A stretch of 64,000 nt of DNA from Bemisia tabaci (GCF_918797505.1 NC_092797.1:33369372-33433371); one strand, 5' to 3'. Positions 22,703 through 34,404 are shown, numbered from the stretch's first letter. Translations and numbers: made by a program. Notes: generated by a model from the letters alone, not told the origin.

Positions 22703-22859
22703 AAGGCGGATCCAGCAATTTGGCAACACTGGATTTCCTCCATTTAAACCTATGCTAAACAATCGATTCTCGTCGGAGCGCCTAGCCTCTCCAAGAATCG
22801 ATACATTTCCATAGGTTCAAATGGAGGAAATCCGGTGTTGCCAAATTGCTGGATCCGCC
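22703..22859. mobile_element. family G hAT-like MITE, relative of F
   Basis: Foldback with ends AAGGCGGATCCAGCAATTTG and CAAATTGCTGGATCCGCC. The interior CCATTTAAACCTATG...AATCGAT is the same as in family F although the outer arms differ completely. The GGCGGATCC-type end is typical of many hAT elements. No clear 8-bp duplication. Confidence 0.7.
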
Positions 22860-23356
22860 AATATTTAGGCACAACAGGGGACAAAATCATTAAACATAGA
22901 TTTTAAAAGTTGTATACGTATTCATATGTATTTACCTGTTCGATATACCATGCCCTTGCATCCGCTGCTTCATGAACAATGTTGAGGTGCCACTGATGTA
23001 TTAAATACGATGGTCATGATTACAAAAACGAAAAAATAATCTCATCAGAAATGTTTTATTATCCAAGAGTCGAATCTTGGTAAAATCTCAATATTGACGA
23101 CACGTTGTCCGCAAGCTGTCTTTTGTTGGCAAAAGCCTCCAATTAGAGCGCTGAAATCTTTCAAAATTCAAATGTTAATTAAAACAATGTTTGGCCGCAT
23201 AAAATTTAAATTATTTATTCCCCCCATTTTTTAACCCCTTCTATTCTGCCCTCTTATCTCTCGTTGTATCTTCGCTGTTGACTCTCCCCCTCCGACCTCT
23301 TGATTCCCTCCCTTGTGCGCGCTTCACTTGCCCTGAACGGAGCGAGCAGATTATTC
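22860..23356. other. no gene seen
   Basis: AT-rich spacer; no ORF or family. Confidence 0.45.
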
Positions 23357-23468
23357 GGACGTATTTCTGCCAAACGGAACTATGTGCATTAAGACATGAG
23401 CCCTGAGATCCTTAAGAATATATGCAAAACAGGGCTCATGTTATAATGCACGTTGGGGTAAATACGGC
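23357..23468. mobile_element. family H MITE (copy 1)
   Basis: Starts GGACGTATTTCTGCCAAACG, contains AAGACATGAGCCCTGAGA and CAGGGCTCATGTTATAATGC, and has a degraded right end (GGTAAATACG). Matches copies at 51673 and 63747. Confidence 0.7.
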
Positions 23469-23934
23469 CATTCGTGCACTCGTCATTCTTGCAAAAAATA
23501 TTTACTTTTCCTTTCATCCTGCCCAGAGAGGCACGATCTTTTTTTGATGTCCTCTGGCACGGTGCAATTTGAGAAATGCAAGGAAGCAGGAGAGATGAAA
23601 AATAACTTTGAGGGTGAAGCGACATGAATGAACATGGTGACGGAATTCGCAGGAGCAATCCGAGGCTTAACTATTATTGGAGCGTTGTGCATCGTTGCTT
23701 CCGCGAACGTCTCTGAATAGAACGGAGGGTTGCCATTGAGAAAATAGCACCTTCTCTCACGTCTTGCATTCGAAAAATAGCTCAATACGTTACGTTGAGC
23801 ATGGTCAACTGCAATATTTTAAGTTCATCCTTGGAGTAAATTATTTACTCTGATCCACATGAAGTTCGGGCGTACATCACAAGTACATTCTTATTTAATC
23901 TTACCAAATGATCAACGTTTTTGAAAAAAATGCA

Positions 23935-23942
<8 letters not shown>
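23469..23942. other. no gene seen
   Basis: Two overlapping minus-strand frames (23389-23785) run partly from family H and have no domain. Confidence 0.4.

Positions 23943-23969
<27 letters not shown>
23943..23969. repeat. poly(A) run
   Basis: About 26 consecutive A following TTATAT. No upstream sequence recognisable as a retroposon body. Confidence 0.9.
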
Positions 23970-24040
23970 AACACAACATCATAAGTCTTACACTTTTACA
24001 CTTTTATTTGCACATTTATGACTTGTGATCAACGCCACAG

Positions 24041-24669
24041 CTGACGTGCTAAGGAAGAATGCCGTATGAACCTTCAGGTGTTGACAAATTTCCTTTGATA
24101 AAACTCGAATTTCCCGGTAAACTTATGAATATTTTTCTTCCAGTTGCTCGGATAATTCCGCTCGCAATTCCACCGAAAAGTCCTTAAAAATTCAAGGGAA
24201 AACACAAGCCTTTTAAGCTATGTTATTCGATGCCACGATTATTTTAACGCGAGTTTGAATAATTGCGCCAAACACAGTGCGGCCGGCGTTAAACGTATAG
24301 TAGCACCTGCAAGACTCTGGGAATACTTCACGCATTTCGCCAAACGGTGCGGTCGGCCTACGACCCATATTAGCGCCCACAAGACTGCATGAATACTTCT
24401 CGCATTGCACCAAAAGCAGTGCAGTCGGTCAGTTGGCGTAAAATATTCATAACTTTCTTTGCAAATGAACATTTTATCGAAGAAAATTACTGGAAAAATT
24501 GTAAATATTTTTCCCCCAAATTTTCAGACAATTTTGTACGCAATTGAATCTAAAATATCTGAAAATTTCAAGGAAAAACCTGCTCAAATAACGTTACATA
24601 TACACGTTTTATCAAGGAAAATTTGGCAACTCTCGAATGTTAATACGGCGTTCTTCCTTAGCACGACAG
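24041..24669. mobile_element. family A foldback disrupted by C modules
   Basis: Left end CTGACGTGCTAAGG at 24041, right end CTTAGCACGACAG at 24669 followed by TATC. The left part runs to about 24200. About 230 bp of C-type tandem module follow (24215-24437), and then an almost complete A interior resumes. The length suggests an insertion plus a partial duplication, not a single clean insertion. Confidence 0.65.
24215..24437 (-). repeat. family C tandem modules inside an A copy
   Basis: Two modules read GCACCTGCAAGACT... and GCGCCCACAAGACT..., each continuing GAATACTTC(A/T)CGCATT. They start near 24302 and 24372, with a partial one near 24260 (GCGCCAAACACAGTGCGG). The outer ends of family C are absent. 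Confidence 0.75.
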
Positions 24670-24671
24670 TA

Positions 24672-25314
24672 TCATTCATGAATATCGAAACAGATCATAC
24701 CGCAGATCATATGTATTCATCAGTGCCTGACTCTGGTTAGCTTATTTTTCTTGTTTGAAAATCAAGGGATCAGAGGATCGTGAGTTTGTATAAACTAGGA
24801 GTCTTTTCAGACCTCGCGATCCTCTGTTCAAGTTTCCGCCATATTTCCCCTCGGTTCCTCAACTTCCGATCAAGTTGCAACGTATTCGGATGCAGAACCT
24901 CGCCGAGATAAGGCGAGATTTATACGGAGCATCTCGACTTAAAAACTTTGCTCGTAAGTCGGGATAATAAGCTCGAGAAATTGGACATGAAGCAGTGAAA
25001 TAATTGGGCTGAAATCCTCGGAAAATGAAAAGGAGTTGATTAAAGTGGGCAGGAGCGCCAGATAAGAGGGGGGGAAACGCTCAAGGTGAATGGGAGGAAT
25101 CTCCCCGCATCGACTTTTTCCGAGGAAATGCCCGGCCGAACAAAGAGTGCGCGATAGAACTAATTAATACGGCTCTTCGGGCGCTAGCTGCAACTTGCCC
25201 AATGCACTAATTTTTCAGTTCTATAATTAATTTAATTTTTAATGAAGCGGGAGAATAAACACCATAACTGGATGTACACTCTCCATTCTCTCTCGCACTT
25301 TGTGTGACTTTTTC
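24672..25314. other. no gene seen
   Basis: Mixed GC spacer; no frame or repeat assigned. Confidence 0.45.
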
Positions 25315-25560
25315 TGCCGCGCTCAGGAAGAACACCTTATGAACCACAAGACGTTGCCAAATTTCGTGTCACTACATTCGAATTTCCCATGGAAATTGTG
25401 AACATTTTACTTCAAATTTCTCAGAAAGTTTTAATCGCAATTCATCAAATAAACATCAGAAAATTTCGAGGAAAAACATTCATAACTGACCTCAAAAATG
25501 GCTTCTTTATCGGGGGAAATTTGGCAGCGTCCACGTGTTCATGCGGCGTTCTTCCTTAAG
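25315..25560. mobile_element. family A foldback
   Basis: From CTGCCGCGCTCAGGAAGAAC to CGGCGTTCTTCCTTAAG. The right terminus is truncated just before the usual CACGGCAG. The next A copy starts 14 bp later. Confidence 0.7.
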
Positions 25561-25573
25561 TCGCCGTTCTACG

Positions 25574-25826
25574 CTGCCGTGCTAAGGAAGAACACCGTAT
25601 GAACCTTCAGGCGTTGCCAAACTTCCTTGGATAAAACACGAATTTACTGGTAAACTTATGAATATTCTCCTTCTAATTTTTCAGATAATTTTGTTCGCAA
25701 TTTCACCTGAAGTTCCTCAAAATTTCAAGGAAAAATATTCATAATTTTCCTCATAAATAAACATTTTATCGAAGGAAATTCGGCAACTCTCGAATGTTCA
25801 TACGGCGTTCTTCCTTAGCTCGGCAG
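25574..25826. mobile_element. family A foldback, near-exact TSD
   Basis: 253 bp from CTGCCGTGCTAAGGAAGAAC to CTTAGCTCGGCAG, flanked by TACG (25570-25573) and TGCG (25827-25830), one mismatch in four. Arms well preserved. Confidence 0.85.
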
Positions 25827-26044
25827 TGCGGTGCTCACTTTCTTCCGTCGCGTCGTGCCGCCGGAAAGCAAACCGCCGCTCTCCGTTTTGAACAAACGAA
25901 TTTTGGAGCCAAGTAAATTAACTGCAAAGAAAAGAGAAGAAAGCATGGGGCAAGCTGCGTGATAGCTCCCGGAACTGCTGGACACTCGATAAAAGACCCT
26001 TGAATATCCACAGCCAACGTGTCCTGGGCCTCTCGTACGTAACA

Positions 26045-26297
26045 CCGCTGTGCTAAGGCGAAACGGCATATGAGCCATCAGATGTTGCCAAATTCTTAAT
26101 GATAGAAAACGAATTTGCAAGAAAATCTGTGGAGATTATTTATAAAAAAATTTAGGGACTTTTATACGTAACTATGTGTAAAGTATCTGAAAATCTTAAT
26201 GAAAATCCCTCCAAAGCCTTTTCAAAAATGAACGTTTTATAAGGTAGAAAATATGGGACAGTTTGAGTTCTCATACGGCTTTTTTCCTCGTCGTGGT
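26045..26297. mobile_element. family A foldback
   Basis: From CCGCTGTGCTAAGG to CTCGTCGTGG. More diverged in the middle (TATGGGACAG replaces TTTGGCAAC). Flanks AACA and TACA/CAAT are not an exact duplication. Confidence 0.7.
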
Positions 26298-26546
26298 ACA
26301 ATAGTCCGCACCCGGGCCTAAGATTTTCAAATTAAATTTTACAATACAATAGAATCAGTGCATGTTGCTATGAGTGATAATTAGCCTATTAATAAATAGT
26401 CTAAATAATAATTAGTCTAATAATCCTCACCTACAATATTAGATTTGGCTGATTTGAGGAGTCTGGAGAAAAACCAATTTGCGATCTTAATCTATGCCTT
26501 TACTTAACTTTAATCTGTTCCAAGATGGTCTGCGTGCGGCGCTATA

Positions 26547-27066
26547 CAGTAGACTCTGGATTATCCGGATCGACTTTGCAACCATGTAACTACGTACGCA
26601 TTCCGATAAGTGAGCGGATCCACGGAGAAGCGGTCGCAAGGCATATTGGCGCCTGCAAATCTGAAGGAATACTTCACGCATTGCGCCAAACAGTGAGGTC
26701 TGCGTGGAACGCATTAACGCCTACTAGATTGCATAAATACTTCTCGCATTACGTCAAACGCAGTGCAGTCGGTTAGTTAGCCTAAAACGCACGTTAGCGG
26801 CTACAAGACTGTATGAATACTTCTCGCATTGCGCGCTTTAATCGTTGTATTGTAATTTATCGTTGTCGGCTAACATTGACAATCACCATTGAGTCGTACA
26901 ATTTGGCGTTAACCTTTTAAATTCGTGTTGGTATGTACATGATGTATACATAATAAGAATACTGTGGTGTTGGTTGGCGGTGTTTGTGTTTACTATTATT
27001 ATCCGGATTTTTTTCTATCCGGATCGGGCCCGGCACCAATTAATCCGGATAATCTAGAGTCTACTG
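26547..27066. mobile_element. family S pogo/Tigger-like MITE, TSD TA
   Basis: 520 bp with inverted ends CAGTAGACTCTGGATTATCC and GGATAATCTAGAGTCTACTG (one mismatch) between TA dinucleotides (26545-26546 and 27067-27068). The CAGTAGACTC...ATTATCCGG end is the type seen in pogo/Tigger elements of the Tc1/mariner superfamily. The interior holds three C modules (next entry) and no transposase. Confidence 0.8.
26640..26850 (-). repeat. family C tandem modules inside family S
   Basis: Three units begin near 26648, 26726 and 26797 with GGCGCCTGC, ACGCCTACT and GCGGCTACAAGACT. Each continues GAATACTTC or AATACTTC then (A/T)CGCATT(G/A)CG. Period about 75 bp. Confidence 0.75.
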
Positions 27067-27068
27067 TA

Positions 27069-27700
27069 ATTAAAAAATCATACCGGGTTTACATCGTCGC
27101 ATCTGAAAGAGGACGATTAAAATATTAATCAAGACTGAGATCTGCTTATATAGGAAAAAATAGACTAAGTTATTCCAGTTTTAATACAGAATGATTCTCA
27201 GAAAAGTTTACTCTCACCGAATTTTACAGAAGAATTTGTATCAGCAAATTTCGGTAGAAGTCCTTAAAGGATCTATGACAACTACCGTCTCTCGGCCAAT
27301 TTTTGCACCAGTAGCTGAGCATGGTCTCCATTCATGTTTTTTTAACATCTTTTACAGGAGACCAACACCAAACCGCGTCATCACTCACAAGATTGGCCAA
27401 TACCACTATTGCGATTCTGGTGACCACAATTTTGCCTACTTCGTGAATTGAATTCGAAATGCTTTTTCAAAAAATCTATACTGCGAAGTGAATACCCCTG
27501 CTATAACTATCGAGTTCCCGCTTTTGCCTATTTTTAGAAATTAAGGCAAACACCCTCCCATCTTTTTTTTCATAATCATTATAGAAAGCGCCATTTTAGG
27601 TATTTTAGGCAGTGGCTACTGATGAGCTCTTTTCATTACGACCCGATTTATTAGCATGGTGACTTACTCCGAAATCTTAGTGTCGCATTGATTTGAGCTG
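27069..27700. other. no gene seen
   Basis: The plus-strand frame 27191-27451 (86 codons) has no domain or splice support. No repeats. Confidence 0.4.
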
Positions 27701-27704
27701 TGAT

Positions 27705-27962
27705 CTGCCATGCTTAGGGAAAACCGCCGTATGAACATTCGAGAGTTGCCAGATCTCCTTTGATAAAATGCCTATTTTCAAGAGAAGCTATTGCTATTTT
27801 TTCTTGACATTTTCAGAACTTTTAGGTGAAATTTCGAACAAAATCATCTGAGAAATAGGGAGAAATTTTCTTTCAAATTTTATCGAAAATTTGTGGTTTA
27901 TCGAGAGAAGTTGGGCAACGTCTAAAGGCTCATACTTACGGCGTTTTTCCTCACCACGGCAG
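27705..27962. mobile_element. family A foldback
   Basis: From CTGCCATGCTTAGGG to CTCACCACGGCAG, with a 4-bp insertion in the right arm (CATACTTACGGCG). Flanks TGAT and TACT. Confidence 0.8.
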
Positions 27963-28695
27963 TACTCAAAGCCAAAGGCACAAAAAACGTTCCAGAATCG
28001 ACTTCTCTGAAAATCGCATCACTTCGATAGAGCATTCGATTCGAACCCATTGCGTCGCAGAATATTCACATCAAGCCCGATGATTTCATCGCAGCGTCCG
28101 GCGTTTAATTCACGTTTCGCATTCTTCATCGTTGGACGAATTTAATGCGTGTTTAACCCGTCTATTTTGTGTGTGCATACTCCTTTTTTCACGAATATTT
28201 ATTCACCGTCGTTCCTTTCATGATTTATCGCAGCATCGCATTTGAGTTCTGAATTGATAAAGCCGAAACCGCCCCCTTCTTTTCCACCTCCCGACCGCGG
28301 GTGACCGACGATTTCCCAACACCCCGATCCGCGGTTGCATCCCCCATCCCCCTCCCCCACCCCCTCACCGGTCACCCCTATCACAGCCACAGGCACAGCT
28401 CTGCCGTGAAGCAAAAACCGCGTAGGTTCGTCGGGTTTCTATTTGCGATACGTGGTTCTTCCTCCGCGGGGCAGAGCTCTAATCCTTCACCGCGTTACTT
28501 GCCCTAACCTCCTCACAGCTACACCCAACTTTAAATGATCGTTTTCATGACGCCGCTCCTCCATTTTTTTACCCATTTATCCTTTATTTATTATCTGTTT
28601 GTATTTCATTCGCTTTTATTTTTTTCCTTTCAGGCTCTCGGCTTTTGTTCCCGGTAAAACGGGCTTTCTCTCGGACGTTCGGTCGATCATTAGCT
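27963..28695. other. no gene seen; GC/C-rich part
   Basis: 28260-28400 is C-rich (CCCCCATCCCCCTCCCCC) with open frames on both strands explained by composition. No domain. Confidence 0.4.
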
Positions 28696-28696
28696 G

Positions 28697-28935
28697 GCGC
28701 ACAATGGGTCGAGTCAATAGGAGAGGTAGGACACAATTTGGAAACTTTAAACGCTTACAACTCCGTTTATACAAAATGTTAAGGTTCTGAAAATGGTTTC
28801 ATTGATTTTCTCGTGAAATTTCCTGCCCAACGCACTCCCTGAAATTTAAAATGTGACGAAATAAACATAAAAGTTTGCATTTTTAGTTAAAAATTTCATG
28901 TCCAACCTCTCCAATTGACTCGATCCACTGTGCGA
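28697..28935. mobile_element. family E foldback, uninterrupted copy
   Basis: From GCGCACAATGGGTCGAGTCA to ACTCGATCCACTGTGCG. Arms contain GGAGAGGTAGGACACAATTT and its complement. This is the reference copy showing what composites 1 and 2 look like without family C. Confidence 0.85.
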
Positions 28936-29504
28936 CGGTGGCATGGAGTCCCGTAATTATAATTTTAGCAAACGGAAAAGCCTATCACGCTGTAAGTCCC
29001 TTTGAGGAATAACATAAAAATAAAAATAGCCCGGGAAAAATCCCCACATTTTTATTGCTCTCCCAATTATTCCTTTAATCCCACTTTATTGATATACGCA
29101 TGAAATGCATGGAGTATAAAATAAACAAATATCTTTGCGTGCGCATTAATAATGGCGGATTAGTGCGGAGAAGATACTCCGCAGCTTTGAAAAAGCGTTT
29201 AATCCTCTTTAAAAAATATTGCTCAAAGCACGTAAGCGGCGAAATGAGTCGCGGAGTCGGGTGTAATCCCGCATTACGAAAGACTGCATTTTAACGCTTC
29301 CAAACCGAGTAGTGGGGCGGCCATTGTCAGTTCGGATGGATCGAAGATCCTAAATGATGATTGCTTTTTGATTTGGAAATTGGACCGTGAGTTTTGATGG
29401 TTGGATGGAGTTGAGCAATAGAGTCATATCAACAGTGAGTTTTGAAAAAATACTTTTGTGCAACAGTTTAGGACTCCTGACGAAATTCAGATAGAAACGT
29501 GTAC
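28936..29504. other. no gene seen
   Basis: AT-rich spacer with no family assigned. Confidence 0.45.
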
Positions 29505-29950
29505 AAAATAGAAAGGAAAGGAAGAAAAGAAGAAGAAGCAGAAGAGAAAGAAGAAGAAGAAGAAGAAAACGAAGAAGAAGAAGAAGAAGAAGAAGAAGCA
29601 GAACACATACAGGAATAAGAGAAAGATGAAGAGGAAGAAGAAGAAGCAAAAGCAGAACGCATAAAAGAAGAAGAGAAAGACGAAGATGAAGAAAAATAAA
29701 AAGGGAAGAGAAAAAGGGAGACAGTATACAGAAGACAGAAGAGGGATAAGATTAAAAGAGGAAGGATACGAATATGAAAAGGATGGAAAAGAGACAAGAG
29801 AAAGGGAAGTAATTTTTCTTTTTTCCTTACTTTTTTTTCATCTTCTCCTCCTACTTCTTTCCCTTACCCCATTATTTTCTATTTCTCTTTTTCTTCGTCT
29901 CTTTCTTTACCCTTTTTATATCTTTTCCTTCTTCTTGTCTTTCCAATGTC
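29505..29950. repeat. opposed purine and pyrimidine tracts
   Basis: 29505-29700 is almost pure purine, mostly GAA/GAAGAA, with weaker purine bias to about 29808. 29815-29945 is almost pure pyrimidine (CTT/TTC/TCC). The two are roughly complementary and could fold on each other. Long open frames in both strands come from the triplet repeat and are not genes. Confidence 0.85.
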
Positions 29951-31567
29951 TTGCGTGTCTCTTAGGATATACTTAGAATTCTAAGCTTTTGAACATATCG
30001 TCGTTTCCTGAGAGAATTAAAGCAGCTTTTATATCCACAAATGTAGACCATTTATTCACTGAAATTTCACTAATTCATCATCTAATTACACATCAAAATT
30101 TGCAAAATTGTGAACAGAAATTACACAGTCATATTCTTGTGAGAGGGGGGGGGGGGTGAATTGCTTGAGTTAGTTTTGCAAACTTCAAATGGAGTAATCT
30201 TCCTTACCAGGGATAGAACTATATGTATTTTTTCAGAACTCACCATACGGATGTTACCGTATTTCCTAATTCCAGCTGGTTTACCCGCAAGCGAATGCGT
30301 GACTGTCATGTCATTTTTAGAGGAGACAGCATTTTCCCTCCCTGCCCGTCTTAAGATATCTTTCATAAATGAATTCAAACAAATTTGATGTAATATGCTC
30401 ACAGAAGGTGTGAATGAAGGAACGCCTGCGGGATATTGAAAAAATTATACAGGCACAATAAACATTCAGTATGCCACTTAGCCGACGCACTGGCTAGTTT
30501 AGGTTATTCTACTTTTGTCTCGTTCTTGAGGCTATTTTTGCAATTCTACCTAGAACAAAACAAAACCCAACAATCAATGTCAGTATTCATTTGCATGTAA
30601 ATAACTTTGTGAGATCTGCGATGAAGAATGACAGGCCGTCAACTTCAACCACATAAAACTATTACTTTTGGCTCCTGGAGCCTTGATTAGAGATAGAAAA
30701 GTCTTACTCGGATAGTTAGTTGGTCAGTAACTGGTAGGGATCCTATTAACGGACAAGTTAATTCGTACACATTAATCAGATTCGAAGTTAGAGTGTGTAT
30801 TGACAGCAAACCCAGGTGTTTATGATTGTCATTCCGAGCGATGTGATAGGAATGAATTTAATGTGGACCAAGGGAAAAGTGGTTATTCGAGTTGGAGGTC
30901 CTCAGGTCCTTAAGAACTTAGCTTCAGTATTTCAAAAAAATTAGGATGAAAATTACCACCCTGGGCTCGAAGTTTGTTGGCAGTTTGGAGTTAGCTGCAA
31001 GTTGAGAAAAGGATATCGACTGCGTCATCCTACCGGAGTACCGGAACTGGGGATGGCTTGACCCTGCTGTGAAAAAAGCGCAACTTGAGTACGTAGTAAG
31101 TTAAGGATGTAGTGGGTGGTATTCGATACATCAAACAGGCGATCTATCGATGAGATTGGATCTATGTCGATTGCTCCAACGTGTAAACATAGCCTTAAAA
31201 GTCAAATGATTAAACTGAGGGAACGGATTTTTGTGTGATTGATTTTTAATTCTCATGAGTGCCACACGGCAATGAAAAGTGAAATTGTTAGGAATTTCCT
31301 CTTTTTCAGTTTTTTTAACCTAAATTCTAAAATTTTTGTTCGAGTTATTTTCTATTGCTCTCAACCAAACGATACATCGAACCACCATCGAATTCGAATC
31401 ATTTACCCGACTTCAAGTCGAATTCGGGGGTTGGGTTCAGGGTACGGAGCGGGCCCTGCCCCGAGATCAGAGGGACAAGGTGAGTGGGAGGGGCACCAAA
31501 CGGTGCGTGAGTCCCGAAAAATCAGCGAGCTCAGAAAGGGGGAAAAAAGGGGGGAATCTCTCTATAA
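29951..31567. other. no gene seen
   Basis: 1.6 kb of unassigned sequence with a G homopolymer near 30146-30157 (about 11 G). A donor-like AAG|GTGAGT at about 31480 lies at the end of a GC-richer patch, but no matching exon could be built. Confidence 0.4.
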
Positions 31568-31840
31568 CCGGGTGGCGAAATTTCATGAAAAATAAAATCA
31601 TGAATTTTGTCGTGAATATTTCATGAAATTTCAGAAAGATATTGAAAAAAACCGGTTCCTCTTTAAGTTTCGCAAAATGTAAAAATTGTGATTTTCTTCT
31701 ATTTTTGGGTGTCTGAGTGCGGGTTGCATACTCTAGCCCCTGGAAACTGTGTAAAACTTCACAGCCTCGTGACATTTCATGAAATATTTCTCTGAAATTT
31801 CCAATCTTTCATTTCTTCCTTACGTTTCTTGCCATCCTGG
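31568..31840. mobile_element. family I element (copy 1)
   Basis: Ends CCGGGTGGCGAAATTTCATG and TTCTTGCCATCCTGG. The interior matches the copy at 43203-43496 in the opposite orientation, including GGTTGCATACTCTAGCCCC. The repeated TTTCATGAAAT palindromes are typical of the family. CAGGGTGGC-type ends. Confidence 0.75.
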
Positions 31841-31867
31841 TTGGGTTTCGCAACTTATGCGGTCGAT

Positions 31868-32069
31868 CGTAAAAAAAGCTTGGTAGAATTTACCATTTCC
31901 TCACGCTTTCACACAGCGTCAATTCAGAGTCAATTCTGCCAGAAGAAAGGCAAACGTTACTATATACTGGTACAGGTAACCATTCCTCTGGCAGAATCAA
32001 CTTTGAATTCACGCTGTGTGAAATACAGCGTGAGGGAATGGTAAATTCTACCAATTTTTGTTTTCAGTG
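31868..32069. mobile_element. family D foldback
   Basis: Arms TTGGTAGAATTTACCATT...CACACAGCGT and the complement ending AATTCTACCAATTTTTG then TTTTCAGTG. About 60-bp inverted arms. The left CACTG end is not visible. It lies 27 bp after family I. Confidence 0.7.
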
Positions 32070-32498
32070 TAGCCGACGAAATTCGGGTCCTGGAAGGATC
32101 TTAGAACTCCCACGCCGTCTCGGTTATGCACGAAAATGTGACAACCACGAAGGTGGAAAAAGAAATTCGGTGCAGCGCATCACGTCTGCCGGAGTAAAGC
32201 CGAAACCGATTTACGAAACTTTGGGGGCAGGAGCGATCTCGTCGGCGCGGTGGTCGCCTCGTCCCTCGCCCGGGCGGACCGGATAGAGCTCAGCACAACC
32301 GCAGCCCGGGTCGGGAGCGTTGCCACGCTCCGCGGGGAGCCCTCGCTTTCCCCACACAAAATCGAAGGAATTTCGATACGATCTGGTGGGGCTTCCGTTG
32401 AGGAGCATCTGTTGTTTCTCAAATTTGAGAAATCCGATGGACGACGACCGCTGCCGCTGATCACGGACTGTTTTGACCGCCGCGGATCGGGTACCTGG
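32070..32498. other. GC-rich spacer, no gene seen
   Basis: Frames on both strands are open through 32180-32480 because of GC content, and one continues into the family F palindrome. No domain. Confidence 0.4.
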
Positions 32499-32663
32499 CA
32501 GTGGCGTGGCGTGAATTGCGATGTATCGATTGTTATACCATTTAAACCTATGGAAAAGGATCGATAAATAGGGTGTTCGCAGCGAACACCTTAATAATCG
32601 ATTCTTTACCATAGTTTTAAATGGCATAACAATCAATAGATCGCAAATCACGCAACGCCACTG
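32499..32663. mobile_element. family F hAT-like MITE
   Basis: 165 bp from CAGTGGCGTGGCGTG to CACGCAACGCCACTG with the central GTGTTCGCAGCGAACAC. Same length as the copies with perfect 8-bp duplications. Flanks GTACCTGG and CCTGGTGC share CCTGG only, so the duplication is not exact. Confidence 0.85.
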
Positions 32664-33030
32664 CCTGGTGCGTTTCGGCGTGCGCGGGCCGTACAGGCGG
32701 AGCAGCTGGCCGGCAGCTATTAAAATATGTATGAATTAATGACGGAGCCGGGATCTTGACACCGAGCGAGGAAACCACACGTTTCAAGAACACACGGCGA
32801 ATTTGTGAAACTTGCCCGGGAAAATTGGCCTGCACTGAGTCAATGACCTGCACGCGACCTATCGGAGGAGATCGGGCTTGGGTCGTCGGGTTGTGTCGGC
32901 GACGACCAGTTGCGTCATTTTAAGCAAATGGTTGAATTGTTAAGATTTATTTTTGATAAGGACATTTTAAATGAAATTGGAAGGGTTTTGACCTAGGCCG
33001 TAGAAGAGATAAGGTAGTTAATAAGTATGG

Positions 33031-33244
33031 TACATACATTGATGTAGAGTCCAGACTCTTTCAAACATCGACAAGAAAAAATACTCTTGATTCAATTAGA
33101 TTTAAGCTTAAATCAAGAACCAAGCCTCTTAATTTGAGCGGATTTCCTTTTGATTTAAGCTTGAATCGATTGAATCAAGAGTCCTTTTTCTTGTCAATGT
33201 TTTCAAGAGTCTGGACTCTAGATCCAATGTGTTTTTTTCCAGTG
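33031..33244. mobile_element. family B foldback (copy 3), left end lost
   Basis: The right end TTTTTTTCCAGTG is intact. The left begins inside the arm at ACATTGATGTAGAGTCCAGA, missing the CACTGG terminus. Core TTGATTCAATTAGATTTAAG present. Confidence 0.75.
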
Positions 33245-33507
33245 TACCAAAAATAATTAAGCCCCAAGCTTTTTGCGTCAGGGAAAGAAAATTAAAGAAA
33301 CGTAGTGAATCTAAAAGATAGGAGACAAAACAAAAATAGATAAATTAAATAAAAAAAAAACGAAAGCTCCTGAGACGAGCACACGCTTTTGATATGCTGC
33401 TGTTATCAAATGGTCGGAGAAACGGAAGAAGAAAGGAAGTTGAGCTTTTGCGACAGGGTAAAGTTTGATTAAGTTGAAAGAAAAAACCTCAAAAATTCTC
33501 GAATAGT
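33245..33507. other. spacer between two family B copies
   Basis: 263 bp of AT-rich sequence with A8-10 runs; nothing else seen. Confidence 0.5.
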
Positions 33508-33732
33508 GAACTGGAAAAAACGTCTTTTGGGTCTGAGGTCCAGATTCTTAAAACAAATTGACATGAAAAAATACTCTTGATTCAATCGGATTTTTGCCGA
33601 AACCTAAAGGAAATCAGCTTGAATTAAGAGGCATGGCTCTTAATTCAAGCAAAAACCCAATTGAATCAAGAGTATTTTTTCTTGGCAAATTTTTTGAGAC
33701 TCTGGATCCAAAATAACTTTTTTTCTAGGGTG
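33508..33732. mobile_element. family B foldback (copy 4)
   Basis: From GAACTGGAAAAAACGTC to TTTTTCTAGGGTG, core TTGATTCAATCGGATTTTTG and complement. Diverged termini. Same orientation class as copy 3. Confidence 0.75.
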
Positions 33733-34404
33733 TTCCGGTTTTCGGCCTTTAATCCCGGGACGGACGGTGTGTTTATCATATAACCTTCAACTTTTTTCCA
33801 GTATTGTACAGCTCTTGTATAGCCATCCCTTAAATCTATGGTTTTTTCGAGCAAGGCATTTCCAAAGGCTAAAGATGAACTTAAATTTTTAGGAACTATG
33901 CTTAAATTTAAATATTGAATGTATTGCCTGATTTTTGATTGATATTAACTCTTCGCCCTGTTGCATTACACGGAAAAAACAATTTACCATCAGGGTTGGG
34001 CTAGCCTGCATCTAAGAGCGTCGACCCTTGGCTGGTTAAAGGGGCGTAATGCGACATTTCTTGGTAGGGCATCTCCTACGCGGAGAGAGATTCAGAAAAG
34101 TTTTGCAAAGTAGCATAAGTTTACGCTATTTTCAGATATAAAGTTTCTTAATCGTACAGAGAAAAAATTGCAAAACTAATCATATTGAAGTAGCCGACAG
34201 ACTTCTGAAATTAAAGAAAACATAAAAAAGTAAAGCCACTAGACGCATCCAAGCACCATTATTTCCGAAAGAACCGAGCCAGTGCTGCGGTTTACTCGGG
34301 CTTAAGACGTGGGTCTGCAAATTTATCCTAAAAAAAAACCAGACAAGAACCTGAAAAAAGAAGAAGAACGAGTATCAACACAGCCGAAGACAGGAAACAC
34401 GTAT
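33733..34404. other. no gene seen
   Basis: No family or coding signal recognised. Confidence 0.4.

Noticed and set aside
28041..28060. GGTTCGAATC-like tRNA B-box on minus strand
   Set aside because: The flanking T-arm does not pair (2 of 5 mismatched) and no acceptor or anticodon arm can be drawn.
29350..29797. Leucine- and serine-rich frames
   Set aside because: Direct translation of a GAA/TTC tract.
32211..32651. 146-codon minus frame similar to one at 9384-9611
   Set aside because: The similarity is the shared family F palindrome (PFK...MVKNR...RCSLRTP) being translated, not a conserved protein.
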